Shown: positions 8,865 to 17,627, counted from the first letter of the stretch. The stretch: DNA of 64,000 bases from Atopobiaceae bacterium UBA1367 (GCA_002305995.1 DBRN01000006.1:168889-232888); one strand, 5' to 3'. The notes: generated by a model not told the origin, from the sequence alone. Numbers and translations are program-made.

Positions 8865-9457
8865 CAGTAGTCCTCTTCTACGACAAGAGGGCTTGTGGAG
8901 GAATATGGACCATACTCACTGTAGTAAATCTGCCCCGTATAATTTGAGTTTCTATATGCACGAATAACTTGGTAATATAGTTTTTTTGTCTTATTATAAT
9001 AAGATCTAATTTCTAAATAGACAGGGTTTTCTGCACCAATTGCTGCAAACACAGCGGATGCTATAGCACCAGCCCTACCTGCAGACAGACCTATAGCAAT
9101 TAGAGTTGCTACGAGAACGGCCCACGTGGTGATATTCCCGTAGCGTCGTTGTGTAAGAAAGACATAACCAGAAGGAACCGACGCGGTCGTTGCATCGTGG
9201 TTTCCTGTTGCAGCAACAGCAGCATCCACATCGGTCTGTATTGTAGAAAGAGAATGGTTTGCGCTGATGACGGGCTCACCATTTGACCAGACGGTGAATC
9301 CGCACTCGGAAAATACCACCTCTGCCGAAGAGGAGTCAACGGGTGCGTCGATAACAAACTCGTCTTCTGTTTCAGACATCGTGAAATCATCAGCAATCTC
9401 TTGTCCGACAGCTATTATGGGCGACAGGAGAGAGGAGGACATCAAGGAGACCGACAT
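8864..9457 (-). CDS. Putative secreted protein, probably cut by a nonsense codon in its signal peptide
   Basis: The readable frame codes for 197 residues from the ATG at 9457. A better start lies in the same frame at 9511 (ATG behind AGAGGG), but codon 15 from there (9467-9469) is TGA. The upstream peptide MNKLTGVPVLTLSR and the downstream GFLMSVSLMSSSLLSPIIA together look like one signal peptide, so a point mutation is likely. The mature part has a polar N-terminal half. A Gly/Ala-rich hydrophobic segment (about residues 117-140) follows, then a Tyr-rich tail (SYYNKTKKLYYQVIRAYRNS, IYYSEYGPY). Base composition is far lower in GC than in its neighbours, suggesting recent transfer. Family unknown; a bacteriocin-like or surface role is possible. 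Confidence 0.55.
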   Translation of the reverse strand: MSVSLMSSSLLSPIIAVGQEIADDFTMSETEDEFVIDAPVDSSSAEVVFSECGFTVWSNGEPVISANHSLSTIQTDVDAAVAATGNHDATTASVPSGYVFLTQRRYGNITTWAVLVATLIAIGLSAGRAGAIASAVFAAIGAENPVYLEIRSYYNKTKKLYYQVIRAYRNSNYTGQIYYSEYGPYSSTSPLVVEEDY

Positions 9458-9511
9458 AAGGAAGCCTCAACGGGAAAGTGTCAAGACAGGCACACCAGTT
9501 AGTTTGTTCAT

Positions 9512-9825
9512 GATAAGCCCTCTCTTTCCGTGATTTATTTCTCTTGTCTCATTCAATGCCTCCACTGTCATAAAAGACAACTATCCATCGTCCGGCGGTG
9601 TCTAGAGCACACCAAGCGGGGAATGTGACAGGCCGCACCGAGGGAGCGTTCGTGCGTTTCCTGCTCGGCTGCCATGTGGGAGGCGAGCTGGCACCTGTCC
9701 CCTATGACCGGGCGACCTGACCTTCCTGCAGCTTCATCACCCATGCAAGCGTGATCCACTCGCACGGCATCCCGGAACCCAAGCCCACGTTCAGCCCACG
9801 CACGAACAGCCGATCGACATCGCCG
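9512..9825. other. Intergenic stretch without a supported gene
   Basis: About 314 bases between the threonine dehydratase and the AT-rich gene pair, both on the minus strand. GC content falls from the dehydratase side to the AT-rich side. Short open frames exist on the minus strand (up to 71 codons) but none has a convincing ribosome site or composition. The promoter of the gene pair should be here; no clear -35/-10 pair is visible. Confidence 0.5.
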
Positions 9826-10803
9826 CTACTCGTCCCGCTCGTTGAGCACGCGCGCCAGCATGGGACCATCAACATTGCCGCCGCTGATGACCAGCGCAAC
9901 GTTCGTGCCACCCACAAGCTCAGGATGCTCGCGTACCGCAGCGACCACCATCGCGCTGCCGCCCTCGATGACGCACTGCTCGTGCTCGACCATGAAGCGC
10001 AGGGCGCTGCGGATGGCCGGCTCCTCGACCACCACCCACTCGTCGATCAGGGTGGGCAACATCTCGAAGGCGATCGGTCCGGCACCGCCAACCACCGCGT
10101 CACAGATGGTGTCTCCCGTGATGGGGTACGTCGAGTAGCACACGCCGTCCTTGAGCGACTGGTACAGGGACGGGCACGCAGCCGTCTGCACGCCCACGAT
10201 GCGCATGTCCGGCCTGACGGCACGCGCTCCCACCGCAATGCCCGTGACGAGACCGCCGCTGCCCACCGGGGCCACGATCGTGTCGACCTTTGGGTGCTGG
10301 AGGGCGATCTCGTACCCAATGGTGCCCTGACCCGCACAGACCAAAGGATCACATCCCCCTGGATCGACATAGAAGAGCTCGTGGCGATCGATGTAGTTGA
10401 GCCCAAGCGTCAGGGCCTCATCGTAGCTGTCGCCCATGGTCATCACGCGCGCACCATAGAAGCGGATGCGGTCCAGCTTGCTGCGGGAGATGCCAAAGGG
10501 AACGATGACCATGCAGTTCTCGATGCCCAGCTCCCGTGCGGCGTAGGCGACGGCGACGGCGTGGTTGCCCGTGGAGACCGTTCCCACGCCACGGGAGACC
10601 TGGTCGGGCGTCAGCTGTGCGATGGTGTTGAGCGCGCCGCGAATCTTGAAGCTCTTGCCCAGCTGCTGGCTCTCGAGCTTGAAGCGATACGTGCGCTCGT
10701 CATCGCTGAGATGAATGGAGTCCTCCAGCGGCGTCCGTCGAACGCGATTCTTGATACGCTCGTATGCCGCGCGCACGTCATCCCCAGTAAAGTGGCGAGC
10801 CAT
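9826..10803 (-). CDS. Threonine ammonia-lyase (PLP-dependent serine/threonine dehydratase)
   Basis: Deaminates threonine (or serine) to 2-oxobutyrate and ammonia. The 325-residue protein has the PLP lysine in SFKIRGALNT and the phosphate-binding glycine loop GSGGLVTGI, and ends near the end of the catalytic fold. There is no C-terminal ACT regulatory domain, so it is the short, catabolic (TdcB-like) form and not full IlvA. The ATG at 10803 sits behind GGAGGGG; an in-frame extension to 10848 is rejected. Monocistronic, read leftward. In an amino-acid-fermenting anaerobe this would feed 2-oxobutyrate to oxidoreductases. Confidence 0.9.
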   Translation of the reverse strand: MARHFTGDDVRAAYERIKNRVRRTPLEDSIHLSDDERTYRFKLESQQLGKSFKIRGALNTIAQLTPDQVSRGVGTVSTGNHAVAVAYAARELGIENCMVIVPFGISRSKLDRIRFYGARVMTMGDSYDEALTLGLNYIDRHELFYVDPGGCDPLVCAGQGTIGYEIALQHPKVDTIVAPVGSGGLVTGIAVGARAVRPDMRIVGVQTAACPSLYQSLKDGVCYSTYPITGDTICDAVVGGAGPIAFEMLPTLIDEWVVVEEPAIRSALRFMVEHEQCVIEGGSAMVVAAVREHPELVGGTNVALVISGGNVDGPMLARVLNERDE

Positions 10804-10941
10804 CGTCCCCTCCGTCAGACAGCCATCGTTTTGCCTAACGATACCCATCGTGACACGGACCGCGGACCCAGGGCGGCATCTGTATCAAAAGCGCAACAGG
10901 AGGGCCTGCGGCTCAGCGGTCAGGCGCCATGACCAGCGACG

Positions 10942-11433
10942 CTAGCTGCCCGTGCCAGGTTGGGACGTCGCCTTCCAGCCCTTCCTCCGCGCACGGAAGA
11001 ACGCCCTCAGCACCTCCGCGCACGCCTCCTCGCGCACGCCGGAGGTGACCTCAAACCCATGGTTGAGCCTCACGTCATGGCTCACGTCGTAGAGCGTGCC
11101 CAGCGCGCCGCCCTTTGGGTCGGCCGCCCCGTACACGCAGCGATCGATGCGCGCGTTGACCATGAGCCCCGCGCACATGAGGCAGGGCTCCAGCGTGACA
11201 TAGACCGTGCATCCCGTCAGTCGCCAGCGATCGAGCGCGCGTGATGCCGCGACCAGTGCGGCAAACTCGGCGTGGGCCGAAGGGTCGCGATCGAGCTCGC
11301 GGCGGTTGTGCGCCCGGGCGATGACCTGGCCATCGTGCACCACCACGGCACCTATGGGAACCTCGCCCTCGGCAGCCGCGGCCGCAGCCTCCTCGAGCGC
11401 AAGGGCCATGTATGTCTCGTCAGGCGTCTGCAT
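10942..11433 (-). CDS. tadA: tRNA-specific adenosine deaminase
   Basis: Converts A34 to inosine in tRNA-Arg(ACG), allowing CGN decoding. The 163-residue protein carries the zinc deaminase motifs HAE (with proton-shuttle Glu) and PCLMCAG, plus the family start DETYMALALEEA and GEVPIGAVVV. The frame is open far upstream, but homology to B. subtilis TadA places the start at the ATG at 11433. No Shine-Dalgarno is visible there; instead an extended -10 lies six bases upstream, so the mRNA may be leaderless. Divergent from the sugar kinase at 11653. Confidence 0.93.
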   Translation of the reverse strand: MQTPDETYMALALEEAAAAAAEGEVPIGAVVVHDGQVIARAHNRRELDRDPSAHAEFAALVAASRALDRWRLTGCTVYVTLEPCLMCAGLMVNARIDRCVYGAADPKGGALGTLYDVSHDVRLNHGFEVTSGVREEACAEVLRAFFRARRKGWKATSQPGTGS

Positions 11434-11439
11434 GCGACC

Positions 11440-11448
11440 ATGGTAGCA
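11440..11448 (-). promoter_or_regulatory. Candidate extended -10 for a leaderless tadA transcript
   Basis: On the minus strand TGC plus TACCAT ends six bases before the tadA ATG. Transcription would start at or next to the A of the ATG, and no ribosome-binding site fits in that space. Confidence 0.35.
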
Positions 11449-11652
11449 GCATGGGGCGCCTCGCCGCAGGCATGCCAGGCCCGTCGGGTGGCCCGACGCC
11501 ATGGGGACGAGGCGCAGGGCTTGTGGGCGCGAGCATGAAAGGCACGCCTGTCCAACTCTTTTGCGCGTCTCGCTGATTGGCCGGGCACAATTGCTCCCTT
11601 GCTGACGCATACTGGAGTCGCATCTCCGAGACACGTCGACGAAGGGACACCG

Positions 11653-12582
11653 ATGATTCGAACCGTCTGCCTCAACCCCGCGATCGACAAGACCATCCAA
11701 GTTCCCGGATTCACGCTCGATGCCGTCAACCGCGTGACCGAGCTGCGCGCCGATGCGGGAGGCAAGGGCATCAACGTCTCCAAGGTGGTCAAGGAGCTGG
11801 GTGGTTGCTCGAGGGCCTATGCCATCCTTGCCGGCGATGCCGGCAAGGCCATCAGGAGCATGGTGGAGGCGATGGGGATCGAGGTCACCTCCGTCGACGT
11901 CGCAGGCGAGACGCGCACCAACACCAAGATCGTCGACCAGAGGCTGCACACCAACACCGACGTCAACGAGCCTGGCCCCGTCACCACCGCCGACGACCTC
12001 ACCGCACTTCTCGACATGCTCGTGGCCGACATCGACGAGGGCGACACCGTCATCCTCGCCGGCTCCATCCCTGCTGGCGCGCCCGTCGACACCTACGCCA
12101 CCTGGGTCGCGGCCTGCAAGGCAGCCGGCGCCAAGGTCTTCCTCGATGCCGACGGCGAGGTCCTCGACCAGGGCATCAGCGCCGGTCCCACGATGATCAA
12201 GCCCAACGACCACGAACTCTCCGGCATGGTCGGTCGAGACCTCGACACCCTCGAGAAGATCGACGCGGCCGCGCGCGAGATCATGGGCCGTGGCGTCGAG
12301 TGGGTCACGGTCTCCATGGGTGGCGAGGGGGCCCTGTTCGTGACTCCCGAGAAGACCTACAAGGCCAGCTCGCCCAAGGTCAAGGTGGGCTCGACCGTCG
12401 GTGCCGGCGACTCCGTCGTCGCCGCAATCGCCTTTGCCCAGGAAGAGGGCCTCGACATCATCGAGACCATCAGGCTGGCCGTTGCCACCGGCGCCGCCAA
12501 CGTGAGCATGGAAGGGACCCAGGCCGCACCGCGAGCGCTCGTCGACTCCCTTGTCGACCAGGTGGGCATCCGGGAGCTGTAG
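11653..12582 (+). CDS. PfkB-type hexose-phosphate kinase, probably 1-phosphofructokinase
   Basis: A 309-residue ribokinase-superfamily kinase, most like 1-phosphofructokinase/tagatose-6-phosphate kinase. It has the N-terminal signature RADAGGKGINVSKVVKELGG and the C-terminal anion-hole/catalytic motif GSTVGAGDSVVAAIAF with the base Asp. FruK would phosphorylate fructose 1-phosphate after PTS uptake, but no fruA or fruR is adjacent, so the exact substrate is unsure. The ATG at 11653 is preceded by GAAGGGA; an in-frame ATG at 11599 has no ribosome site. Monocistronic, followed by a tRNA gene. Confidence 0.88.
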   Translation: MIRTVCLNPAIDKTIQVPGFTLDAVNRVTELRADAGGKGINVSKVVKELGGCSRAYAILAGDAGKAIRSMVEAMGIEVTSVDVAGETRTNTKIVDQRLHTNTDVNEPGPVTTADDLTALLDMLVADIDEGDTVILAGSIPAGAPVDTYATWVAACKAAGAKVFLDADGEVLDQGISAGPTMIKPNDHELSGMVGRDLDTLEKIDAAAREIMGRGVEWVTVSMGGEGALFVTPEKTYKASSPKVKVGSTVGAGDSVVAAIAFAQEEGLDIIETIRLAVATGAANVSMEGTQAAPRALVDSLVDQVGIREL

Positions 12583-12665
12583 CGCAGCCTCGCGCTGCCA
12601 AGCGGGATCACCTCGCCTGTGCGCGAACACCGCCTCCCCGACTGGGGTATCATGGACACGAATGC

Positions 12666-12753
12666 GGAGGGGTGGCAGAGTGGTTGAATGCAGCGGTCTT
12701 GAAAACCGCCGGGCCGAGAGGTCTCGAGGGTTCGAATCCCTCCCCCTCCGCCA
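12666..12753 (+). tRNA. tRNA-Ser (anticodon TGA)
   Basis: 88 bases with a 7-bp acceptor stem GGAGGGG/CCCCTCC, discriminator G, an encoded CCA, the GGTTCGAATCC T-arm and a long variable arm as expected for a class II tRNA. The anticodon loop CTTGAAA gives TGA. Confidence 0.96.
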
Positions 12754-12821
12754 GCGTCATCAGGGAGGCGCTGGCGCATCGCGTTCCCCGTCAGGTCGTT
12801 CCTCGGTTCTAAGGAGTCATC

Positions 12822-13370
12822 ATGCTTTTCTTTGCCCTCATCGCCGTCGTCGCCGCGCTTGTGGCTGCTTACATCAGCATCCACAACGGCATTGTCATGA
12901 AGGACAACCGCTGTGACAACGCCTGGCAGACCATCGACGCACAGCTTCAGCGTCGAAACGACCTCATCCCCAACCTGGTAGAGACCGTCAAGGGATACAT
13001 GAAGCACGAGGCCGACACCCTCCAGGCCGTCACTGCCGCCCGTGCCGCAGTTGCCGGCGCCGGCACACCCGAGGCCAAGATGGAGGCCTCTGGTGCGCTC
13101 ACCAATGCCCTCGGTCGTCTCTTCGCCGTTGCCGAGGCCTACCCCGACCTCAAGGCCAACAGCAGCTTCATGCAGCTCCAGGCCGACCTCACCGACACCG
13201 AGAACAAGATCAGCTATGCCCGCATGAGCTTCAACGACTGCGTTCTCGAGTACAACAACGCCATCGAGACCTTCCCGGGCAACCTCGTGGCTGGCTCCAA
13301 GTTCCGTGAGCGCCAGGGCTTCACGGTCGAGGACGCGGGCGTTCGCCAGGCGCCCAACGTGCAGTTCTAG
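12822..13370 (+). CDS. lemA: LemA family protein
   Basis: A 182-residue LemA protein. A single N-terminal membrane helix (residues 1-20) is followed by a helical domain containing the family signature VMKDNRCDNAWQTIDAQLQR and RRNDLIPNLVETVKGY. An AEAYPDLKANSSFMQLQADL segment lies near the middle. The start ATG at 12822 follows AAGGAG. LemA proteins are anchored to the cell membrane; their biochemical role is not settled. No TPM/HtpX partner gene is adjacent, which is the more usual neighbourhood. Confidence 0.93.
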   Translation: MLFFALIAVVAALVAAYISIHNGIVMKDNRCDNAWQTIDAQLQRRNDLIPNLVETVKGYMKHEADTLQAVTAARAAVAGAGTPEAKMEASGALTNALGRLFAVAEAYPDLKANSSFMQLQADLTDTENKISYARMSFNDCVLEYNNAIETFPGNLVAGSKFRERQGFTVEDAGVRQAPNVQF

Positions 13371-13413
13371 GGCCCGTTCGCACCTCGCCCGACCTGCATC
13401 CCGGCATCCCAGT

Positions 13414-13438
13414 GGGGCACCTTCTCGCGAGGTGCCCC
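13414..13438 (+). terminator. Hairpin terminator after lemA
   Basis: A perfect 9-bp stem GGGGCACCT/AGGTGCCCC with loop TCTCGCG, 44 bases after the lemA stop. It is followed by the pyrimidine-rich ATCTCTTCTCT and not by a clean T run. Confidence 0.6.
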
Positions 13439-13440
13439 AT

Positions 13441-13590
13441 CTCTTCTCTGCGTGTGCGACAGAGGCCCATGGGGCATGTGCGCGGACCTGAGGCCAGGCC
13501 CCTTCCCTGCGCGTACGGCGGAGCCCGACGGGCCGTGCCGCGGCTGCCGGGCTCGCAACCCCTTCCCCGCGCGTACGGTGGGGGCACACC
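13441..13590. repeat. Diverged 60-bp tandem repeat, about 2.5 units, in a gene-free stretch
   Basis: The stretch 13371-13790 holds no gene. Within it CTTCTCTGCGTGTGCG (13442), CTTCCCTGCGCGTACG (13502) and CTTCCCCGCGCGTACG (13562) recur at an exact 60-base interval. The rest of each unit is GC-rich and partly conserved. The last 200 bases before the next gene carry no repeat that I can see. Confidence 0.55.
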
Positions 13591-13790
13591 AGCGCCCGCG
13601 CGTCTGCGCATGCGCTGGTGGTTTCACGCGCATTACCATCTAGGCAAGGCCCCACCAAAGCGATAGACTCTACCGAAGCATTGGTCCATCAGTCCGTGCA
13701 GGGGATCGCGCCGGGGTCCCTGTCCGCACAAGCTGCCCTCGCAGCGTGCGGGCACCGCTGCCGTCGCGCCCCAAGAGAGGAGTCTCCCCC

Positions 13791-14666
13791 ATGAACAATG
13801 CCAGAGATCTGCACCTGTACCATCGGGATGGGGCGTACATCCCGCGCATCGCAGCCGTCCACGACCTCTGCGGGTACGGCAAGTGCTCGCTGGGAGTGGC
13901 CATTCCCGTGCTCTCGGCGGCCGGGTGCGACGTCTGCCCCGTCCCGACGTCACTCTTTTCGGCCCACACGCGCTTTCCCGTCTTCCACATGCATGACACC
14001 ACCGACATGCTCAGCCCCTATCTGGACGCCTGGGTGTCCGAGGGCATCGAGCTCGACGCCATCTACTCTGGGTTCCTCGGCGCCGCAGAGCAGGTGGGCG
14101 CCATCCAGCGCCTGTACCGCGAGCACCCCAACGCGCTGCGCATCGTCGACCCCGTGATGGGCGATGGCGGCGTGCAGTATCCCACCTACACCGACGAGCT
14201 GTGCGCCGCCATGGGCGACCTTGTCGATGGGGCAGACGTGCTCACCCCCAACCTCACCGAAGCATCCATCCTCACGGGCATCCCCTACGAGGGGCAGGAC
14301 GTCGACGAGCCCTACGTCCGCGCGATCATCGACGCGCTGCTGGCCCGCGGCGCCAAGATCGTCGTGCTCAAGGGCATCGTCCACGAGGGCGAGGACATCA
14401 TCCGCAACTACGTCGCCGGCCACGGGCTCGAGTTCGAGGAGGTCAGTAGCGAGCTCCTGCCGTTCATGCTGCACGGCACGGGAGACCTGTACGCAAGCAG
14501 CCTCCTCGCTGCGATCATGGCCGACAGGTCGCTCCACGACTCGGTGGAGTTCGCCGGATCGTTCGTGCGCGACGCCATGAGGATCACGTGCGCGCAGCCG
14601 GACTACGAGGTGCGCGGCGTCAGCTTTGAGTCTGAGCTGGGCAAGGTGACGGCGCTTCTCGACTAG
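13791..14666 (+). CDS. Pyridoxal/pyridoxamine kinase family protein
   Basis: A 291-residue ribokinase-fold kinase of the PdxK/PdxY group, which phosphorylates vitamin B6 vitamers to PLP precursors. Supporting motifs are AAVHDLCGYGKCSLGVAIPV at the N-terminus, YSGFLGAAEQ, the DPVMGDGG Mg/ATP site and a C-terminal HGTGDLYAS, where the usual GTGD anion hole is present. The ATG at 13791 sits behind AGAGAGGAG; the frame is open to 13746 without a better site. Many gut actinobacteria annotate this as pyridoxamine kinase. No other B6 gene is adjacent. Confidence 0.87.
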   Translation: MNNARDLHLYHRDGAYIPRIAAVHDLCGYGKCSLGVAIPVLSAAGCDVCPVPTSLFSAHTRFPVFHMHDTTDMLSPYLDAWVSEGIELDAIYSGFLGAAEQVGAIQRLYREHPNALRIVDPVMGDGGVQYPTYTDELCAAMGDLVDGADVLTPNLTEASILTGIPYEGQDVDEPYVRAIIDALLARGAKIVVLKGIVHEGEDIIRNYVAGHGLEFEEVSSELLPFMLHGTGDLYASSLLAAIMADRSLHDSVEFAGSFVRDAMRITCAQPDYEVRGVSFESELGKVTALLD

Positions 14667-14688
14667 AAGGCCCTCTGGCACCGCACGC

Positions 14689-14718
14689 CCTCACGCCTGG
14701 GAAGGCCCTCGCGTGAGG
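14689..14718 (+). terminator. Weak hairpin between convergent genes
   Basis: An 8-bp stem CCTCACGC/GCGTGAGG with a 14-base loop lies just past the pyridoxal kinase stop. There is no T run, so a terminator is only possible. Confidence 0.3.
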
Positions 14719-14753
14719 ACGCGCCCGCCTGCCACCCCTGCCGTGGAGGCAGG

Positions 14754-15707
14754 TCACTCTCCGGAAAGATCAGGGCCGGCGGTGTCGGCAGATCCCTGCC
14801 TGGCCCTTGACCGCGCGTCCTCGATCAGCTCGTCTGCGGCAGCCCCAAGGGCCTCGTCGTCCTGCGCGGCGCCCAGCACGTTCTCGGCGACCACGTCACC
14901 GTTGTCGCCAATGACATAGTTGATGATGACGGCCGGGGTCGACTTCGACGTGATGGCGTCGTGGAGCCGCTCCTGGGTCGCATTGTCCATGCCCGTGATC
15001 GCGCAGTCGAATCGCACCCCGTCCTCATCGGTGCTCTTCTTCCAGACGAAGGTCACGAAGGGGGACGTGGCCCCGGTGGGTCTCAGGTAGCCAAAGAAGG
15101 TCGTCCTCTGGAAGTGCCCGTCCTGCGCCCGACGCACCTTCACGTGGTACACGACGGTGTCGATATTGGGGTTGAGCAGCGCGTTCACCGACAGGGCGGA
15201 CGCCTGCACCTGCGCCGTGGCAAAGGCGTCAAGCTCGCTTGACGAGGACGTGTCGGTGACCGTGACCTCGATGCGGTGCGTGTGCTCGTCGGCCTCCTGC
15301 ACCGTGAACTCGGAGGGGAACTGCGTGAAGCCGCCACCCCACTCCACGCCCATGTTGAGCGCCGACACGACCGATCGGATGCTCGTGTCCTCGGCGAGAG
15401 TGGAGGTGGTCACGCGGCGCACATAGCCCCACCCGACCTGGAGCAGGACCACGGCGACCAGGAAGACCGACACGAACAGGATCGCCGAGCGCGTGATGAC
15501 GCGATCCGTGTCCGCGCCAGAGGGGTCCTCGCCCGCCAGGGGGTCGACCTCGACGCTGGCGCCCTTCTCCTTGCGTCGCGAGTGCTGCCGTCGTGCCGTC
15601 TCCTCGTTCGTGTGGCCCGTCTCGTCCACCACAGAGAAGAGCTCCTTGGCCTCGTCACCCGAGAGCGCACCACGCGTGGTACGTGTGACCTTGACGCTTC
15701 TGGCCAT
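14754..15707 (-). CDS. Single-pass membrane protein of unknown function
   Basis: A 317-residue protein with a charged cytoplasmic N-terminus of about 75 residues (many Arg, Lys, Glu), then one clear helix near residues 75-95 (ITRSAILFVSVFLVAVVLLQ). A large extracytoplasmic domain follows, and the last 40 residues are acidic and Ala-rich. The domain contains repeated DTVVYHVKVRR- and FVTFVWKKSTD-like beta strands, but I do not recognise a family. The ATG at 15707 is used because GGAGAAAGAGAG precedes it; the frame is open to 15815. It lies 150 bases downstream of the ABC exporter and may share its transcript. Confidence 0.75.
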   Translation of the reverse strand: MARSVKVTRTTRGALSGDEAKELFSVVDETGHTNEETARRQHSRRKEKGASVEVDPLAGEDPSGADTDRVITRSAILFVSVFLVAVVLLQVGWGYVRRVTTSTLAEDTSIRSVVSALNMGVEWGGGFTQFPSEFTVQEADEHTHRIEVTVTDTSSSSELDAFATAQVQASALSVNALLNPNIDTVVYHVKVRRAQDGHFQRTTFFGYLRPTGATSPFVTFVWKKSTDEDGVRFDCAITGMDNATQERLHDAITSKSTPAVIINYVIGDNGDVVAENVLGAAQDDEALGAAADELIEDARSRARQGSADTAGPDLSGE

Positions 15708-15860
15708 GCGCTCTCTTTCTCCGTGGGAACCATTCTCGTGCCGTCCGGGCACATGTGGGTCTAAGTATAGGCAGTATCCCGCCATGCGGTCGCAGCGTCT
15801 GGGCACTCCATGCACCGGCCATGACCCTCTGCGCCGCCCGCAGGCTCGACGGGCCGGGCG

Positions 15861-17627
15861 TCACCCATCGTGCCCAAACTGCATGCGGTAGTAGCGCGCG
15901 TAGGTGCCCCCGCGCGCCAGCAGGTCGGCATGGGTTCCCCGCTCGACCACACGACCGCCCTCCATCGTCACGATCTCGTCGGCATCGCGAATGGTGCTCA
16001 GGCGATGGGCGATGACCATGGTCGTGCGCCCGTGCGCAAGCTCCGCGAGCGACTCCTGCACCGCCTGCTCGCTCTCGTTGTCAAGCGCGCTCGTCGCCTC
16101 GTCCAAGATGAGGATCGCCGGGTTCTTCAGGAACACCCGCGCGATGGCGATGCGCTGCTTCTGCCCTCCCGAGAGGCGCGTGCCCCGCTCCCCCACCTGC
16201 GTGTCGTACCCGTCGGGCATGGCCAGGGCAAACTCGTCCACACGTGCGCGCCGCCCAGCAGCCGCAATCTCGACTTGCGTCGCCCCTGGCCTGCCGTAGG
16301 CGATGTTCTCCGCGATGGTGCCGTCAAAGAGGTAGACGTCCTGCTGCACCAGCCCGATGGCCTCGCGCAGGCTCCTCTGCGTCACGCTGCGCACGTCCTG
16401 GCCGTCGATGAGGATGGCGCCCCCATCCACGTCATAGAAGCGCGGCAGCAGGGCACAGGTGGTGGACTTCCCCCCGCCGGACGGCCCGACCAGGGCCACC
16501 GTCCTGCCTGGGGCGACGTCGAGCGTGAGGTCCCTGATCACGGGTGCGTCGGGCTCGTCGGGGTAGGAGAAGCAGACGTCGCGATAGCTGATGCTCCCCT
16601 TGCTCACGCGCAGGTCGGGCGCGCCCGGCGCATCGCGCACGTCTGGGACGGTTCCCACGACCTCGGCAAAGCGGGCAAAGCCGGCAAGCGCCTTCTGAAA
16701 GGTCTCGGTGAAGTTGAGGATGTTCTCGATAGGGCTCGTGAAGAGTGAGATGTACAGGGCGAAGGTCGCAAGGTCGGCCGCCTGGAGGCGCCCCTCGGCA
16801 ACGAGCCAGCCGCCTCCCACCACGATCACGGTGCAGAGCGCCCCCATCAGCGCCGCGATGGCGGCCTGGTAGCGACCCATCGCGCGGTACATGCGCGTCT
16901 TCGAGTCGAGATACGCCCCGTTGCTCTCCGCGAACTTTGACCGCTCCAGATCCTCGGCGGCAAAGCCCTTGGTGACCCGTACGCCTGCAAGGGCGTCCTC
17001 CAGACGGGCGTTCACGCCTGCGATGCGCATGCGGCTCTCCGCGTAGACGGCACGCATGCGCCAGTTGGCGTACGCGTTGTACGCGACCACCACCGCCAGC
17101 ATCACGCCCATCACTGCCGTAAGCTGCGGGCTGATGTGCCCGAGGATCACGAACGACCCGACGATCTCGACAATGCCGATCAGGACGAACTCAGGTCCGT
17201 GATGGGCGACTTCGGAGATGTCAAAGAGATCGTTGACCAGACGGCTCATGAGGTCACCCGTCTTGTTGCGGTCGAAGTATGAGAGGCTCATGCGCTCGTA
17301 TGCGTCAAACAGGTCCTGGCGCATGCGGCTCTCCATGCGCGCGCCCATCACGTGGCCCCAGAAGATCACGAAGTACCGGCACGCGAACCGCAGCGCATAC
17401 ATGCCCGCCAGGCCAGCAAGCAGATAGACGAGCACGGGCTTGATCGCGGATGCGTCGCCCGCAAAGAGCCCATGCGTGAGAGAGCGCAGGATCTGGGGGA
17501 ACGCGAGGTCGACGCCCGCGATGGTGAGGGCGCAGAGCAGGTCGGCCACAAACAGGTGCGTCTGTCCTGCGTAGTACGACAGGAAGCGCATGAGCAGCGA
17601 GCGCGTGCCTTGTCGTGCGCCCATCAT
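15861..17627 (-). CDS. ABC transporter, fused permease and ATPase (exporter type)
   Basis: A 588-residue half-transporter with six predicted membrane helices in about the first 320 residues, then a nucleotide-binding domain. Walker A is GPSGGGKST (near 381), the signature is LSGGQKQRIAIAR (485), Walker B is ILILDEATSALD (about 505) and the switch His is in VIAHRLST. It should work as a homodimer, or as a heterodimer with a partner gene not seen here. The start ATG at 17627 follows GGGAGGTGGG; the frame is open to 17720 with no better site. Substrate unknown; MsbA/LmrA-like exporters move lipids, drugs or peptides. Confidence 0.92.
   Translation of the reverse strand: MMGARQGTRSLLMRFLSYYAGQTHLFVADLLCALTIAGVDLAFPQILRSLTHGLFAGDASAIKPVLVYLLAGLAGMYALRFACRYFVIFWGHVMGARMESRMRQDLFDAYERMSLSYFDRNKTGDLMSRLVNDLFDISEVAHHGPEFVLIGIVEIVGSFVILGHISPQLTAVMGVMLAVVVAYNAYANWRMRAVYAESRMRIAGVNARLEDALAGVRVTKGFAAEDLERSKFAESNGAYLDSKTRMYRAMGRYQAAIAALMGALCTVIVVGGGWLVAEGRLQAADLATFALYISLFTSPIENILNFTETFQKALAGFARFAEVVGTVPDVRDAPGAPDLRVSKGSISYRDVCFSYPDEPDAPVIRDLTLDVAPGRTVALVGPSGGGKSTTCALLPRFYDVDGGAILIDGQDVRSVTQRSLREAIGLVQQDVYLFDGTIAENIAYGRPGATQVEIAAAGRRARVDEFALAMPDGYDTQVGERGTRLSGGQKQRIAIARVFLKNPAILILDEATSALDNESEQAVQESLAELAHGRTTMVIAHRLSTIRDADEIVTMEGGRVVERGTHADLLARGGTYARYYRMQFGHDG

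Noticed and set aside
9702..9917. 71-codon minus-strand frame after threonine dehydratase, whose tail looked protein-like
   Set aside because: Its first half lies inside the dehydratase in another frame and there is no ribosome site. A gene relic is possible but not supportable.
13441..13590. CRISPR array
   Set aside because: Units are contiguous, diverged and without spacers, and no cas gene is near.
12357..13658. Minus-strand frame across the sugar kinase end, tRNA-Ser and lemA
   Set aside because: It reads through a tRNA gene and two well-supported plus-strand genes. The repeated-looking peptide comes from the 60-bp DNA repeat.
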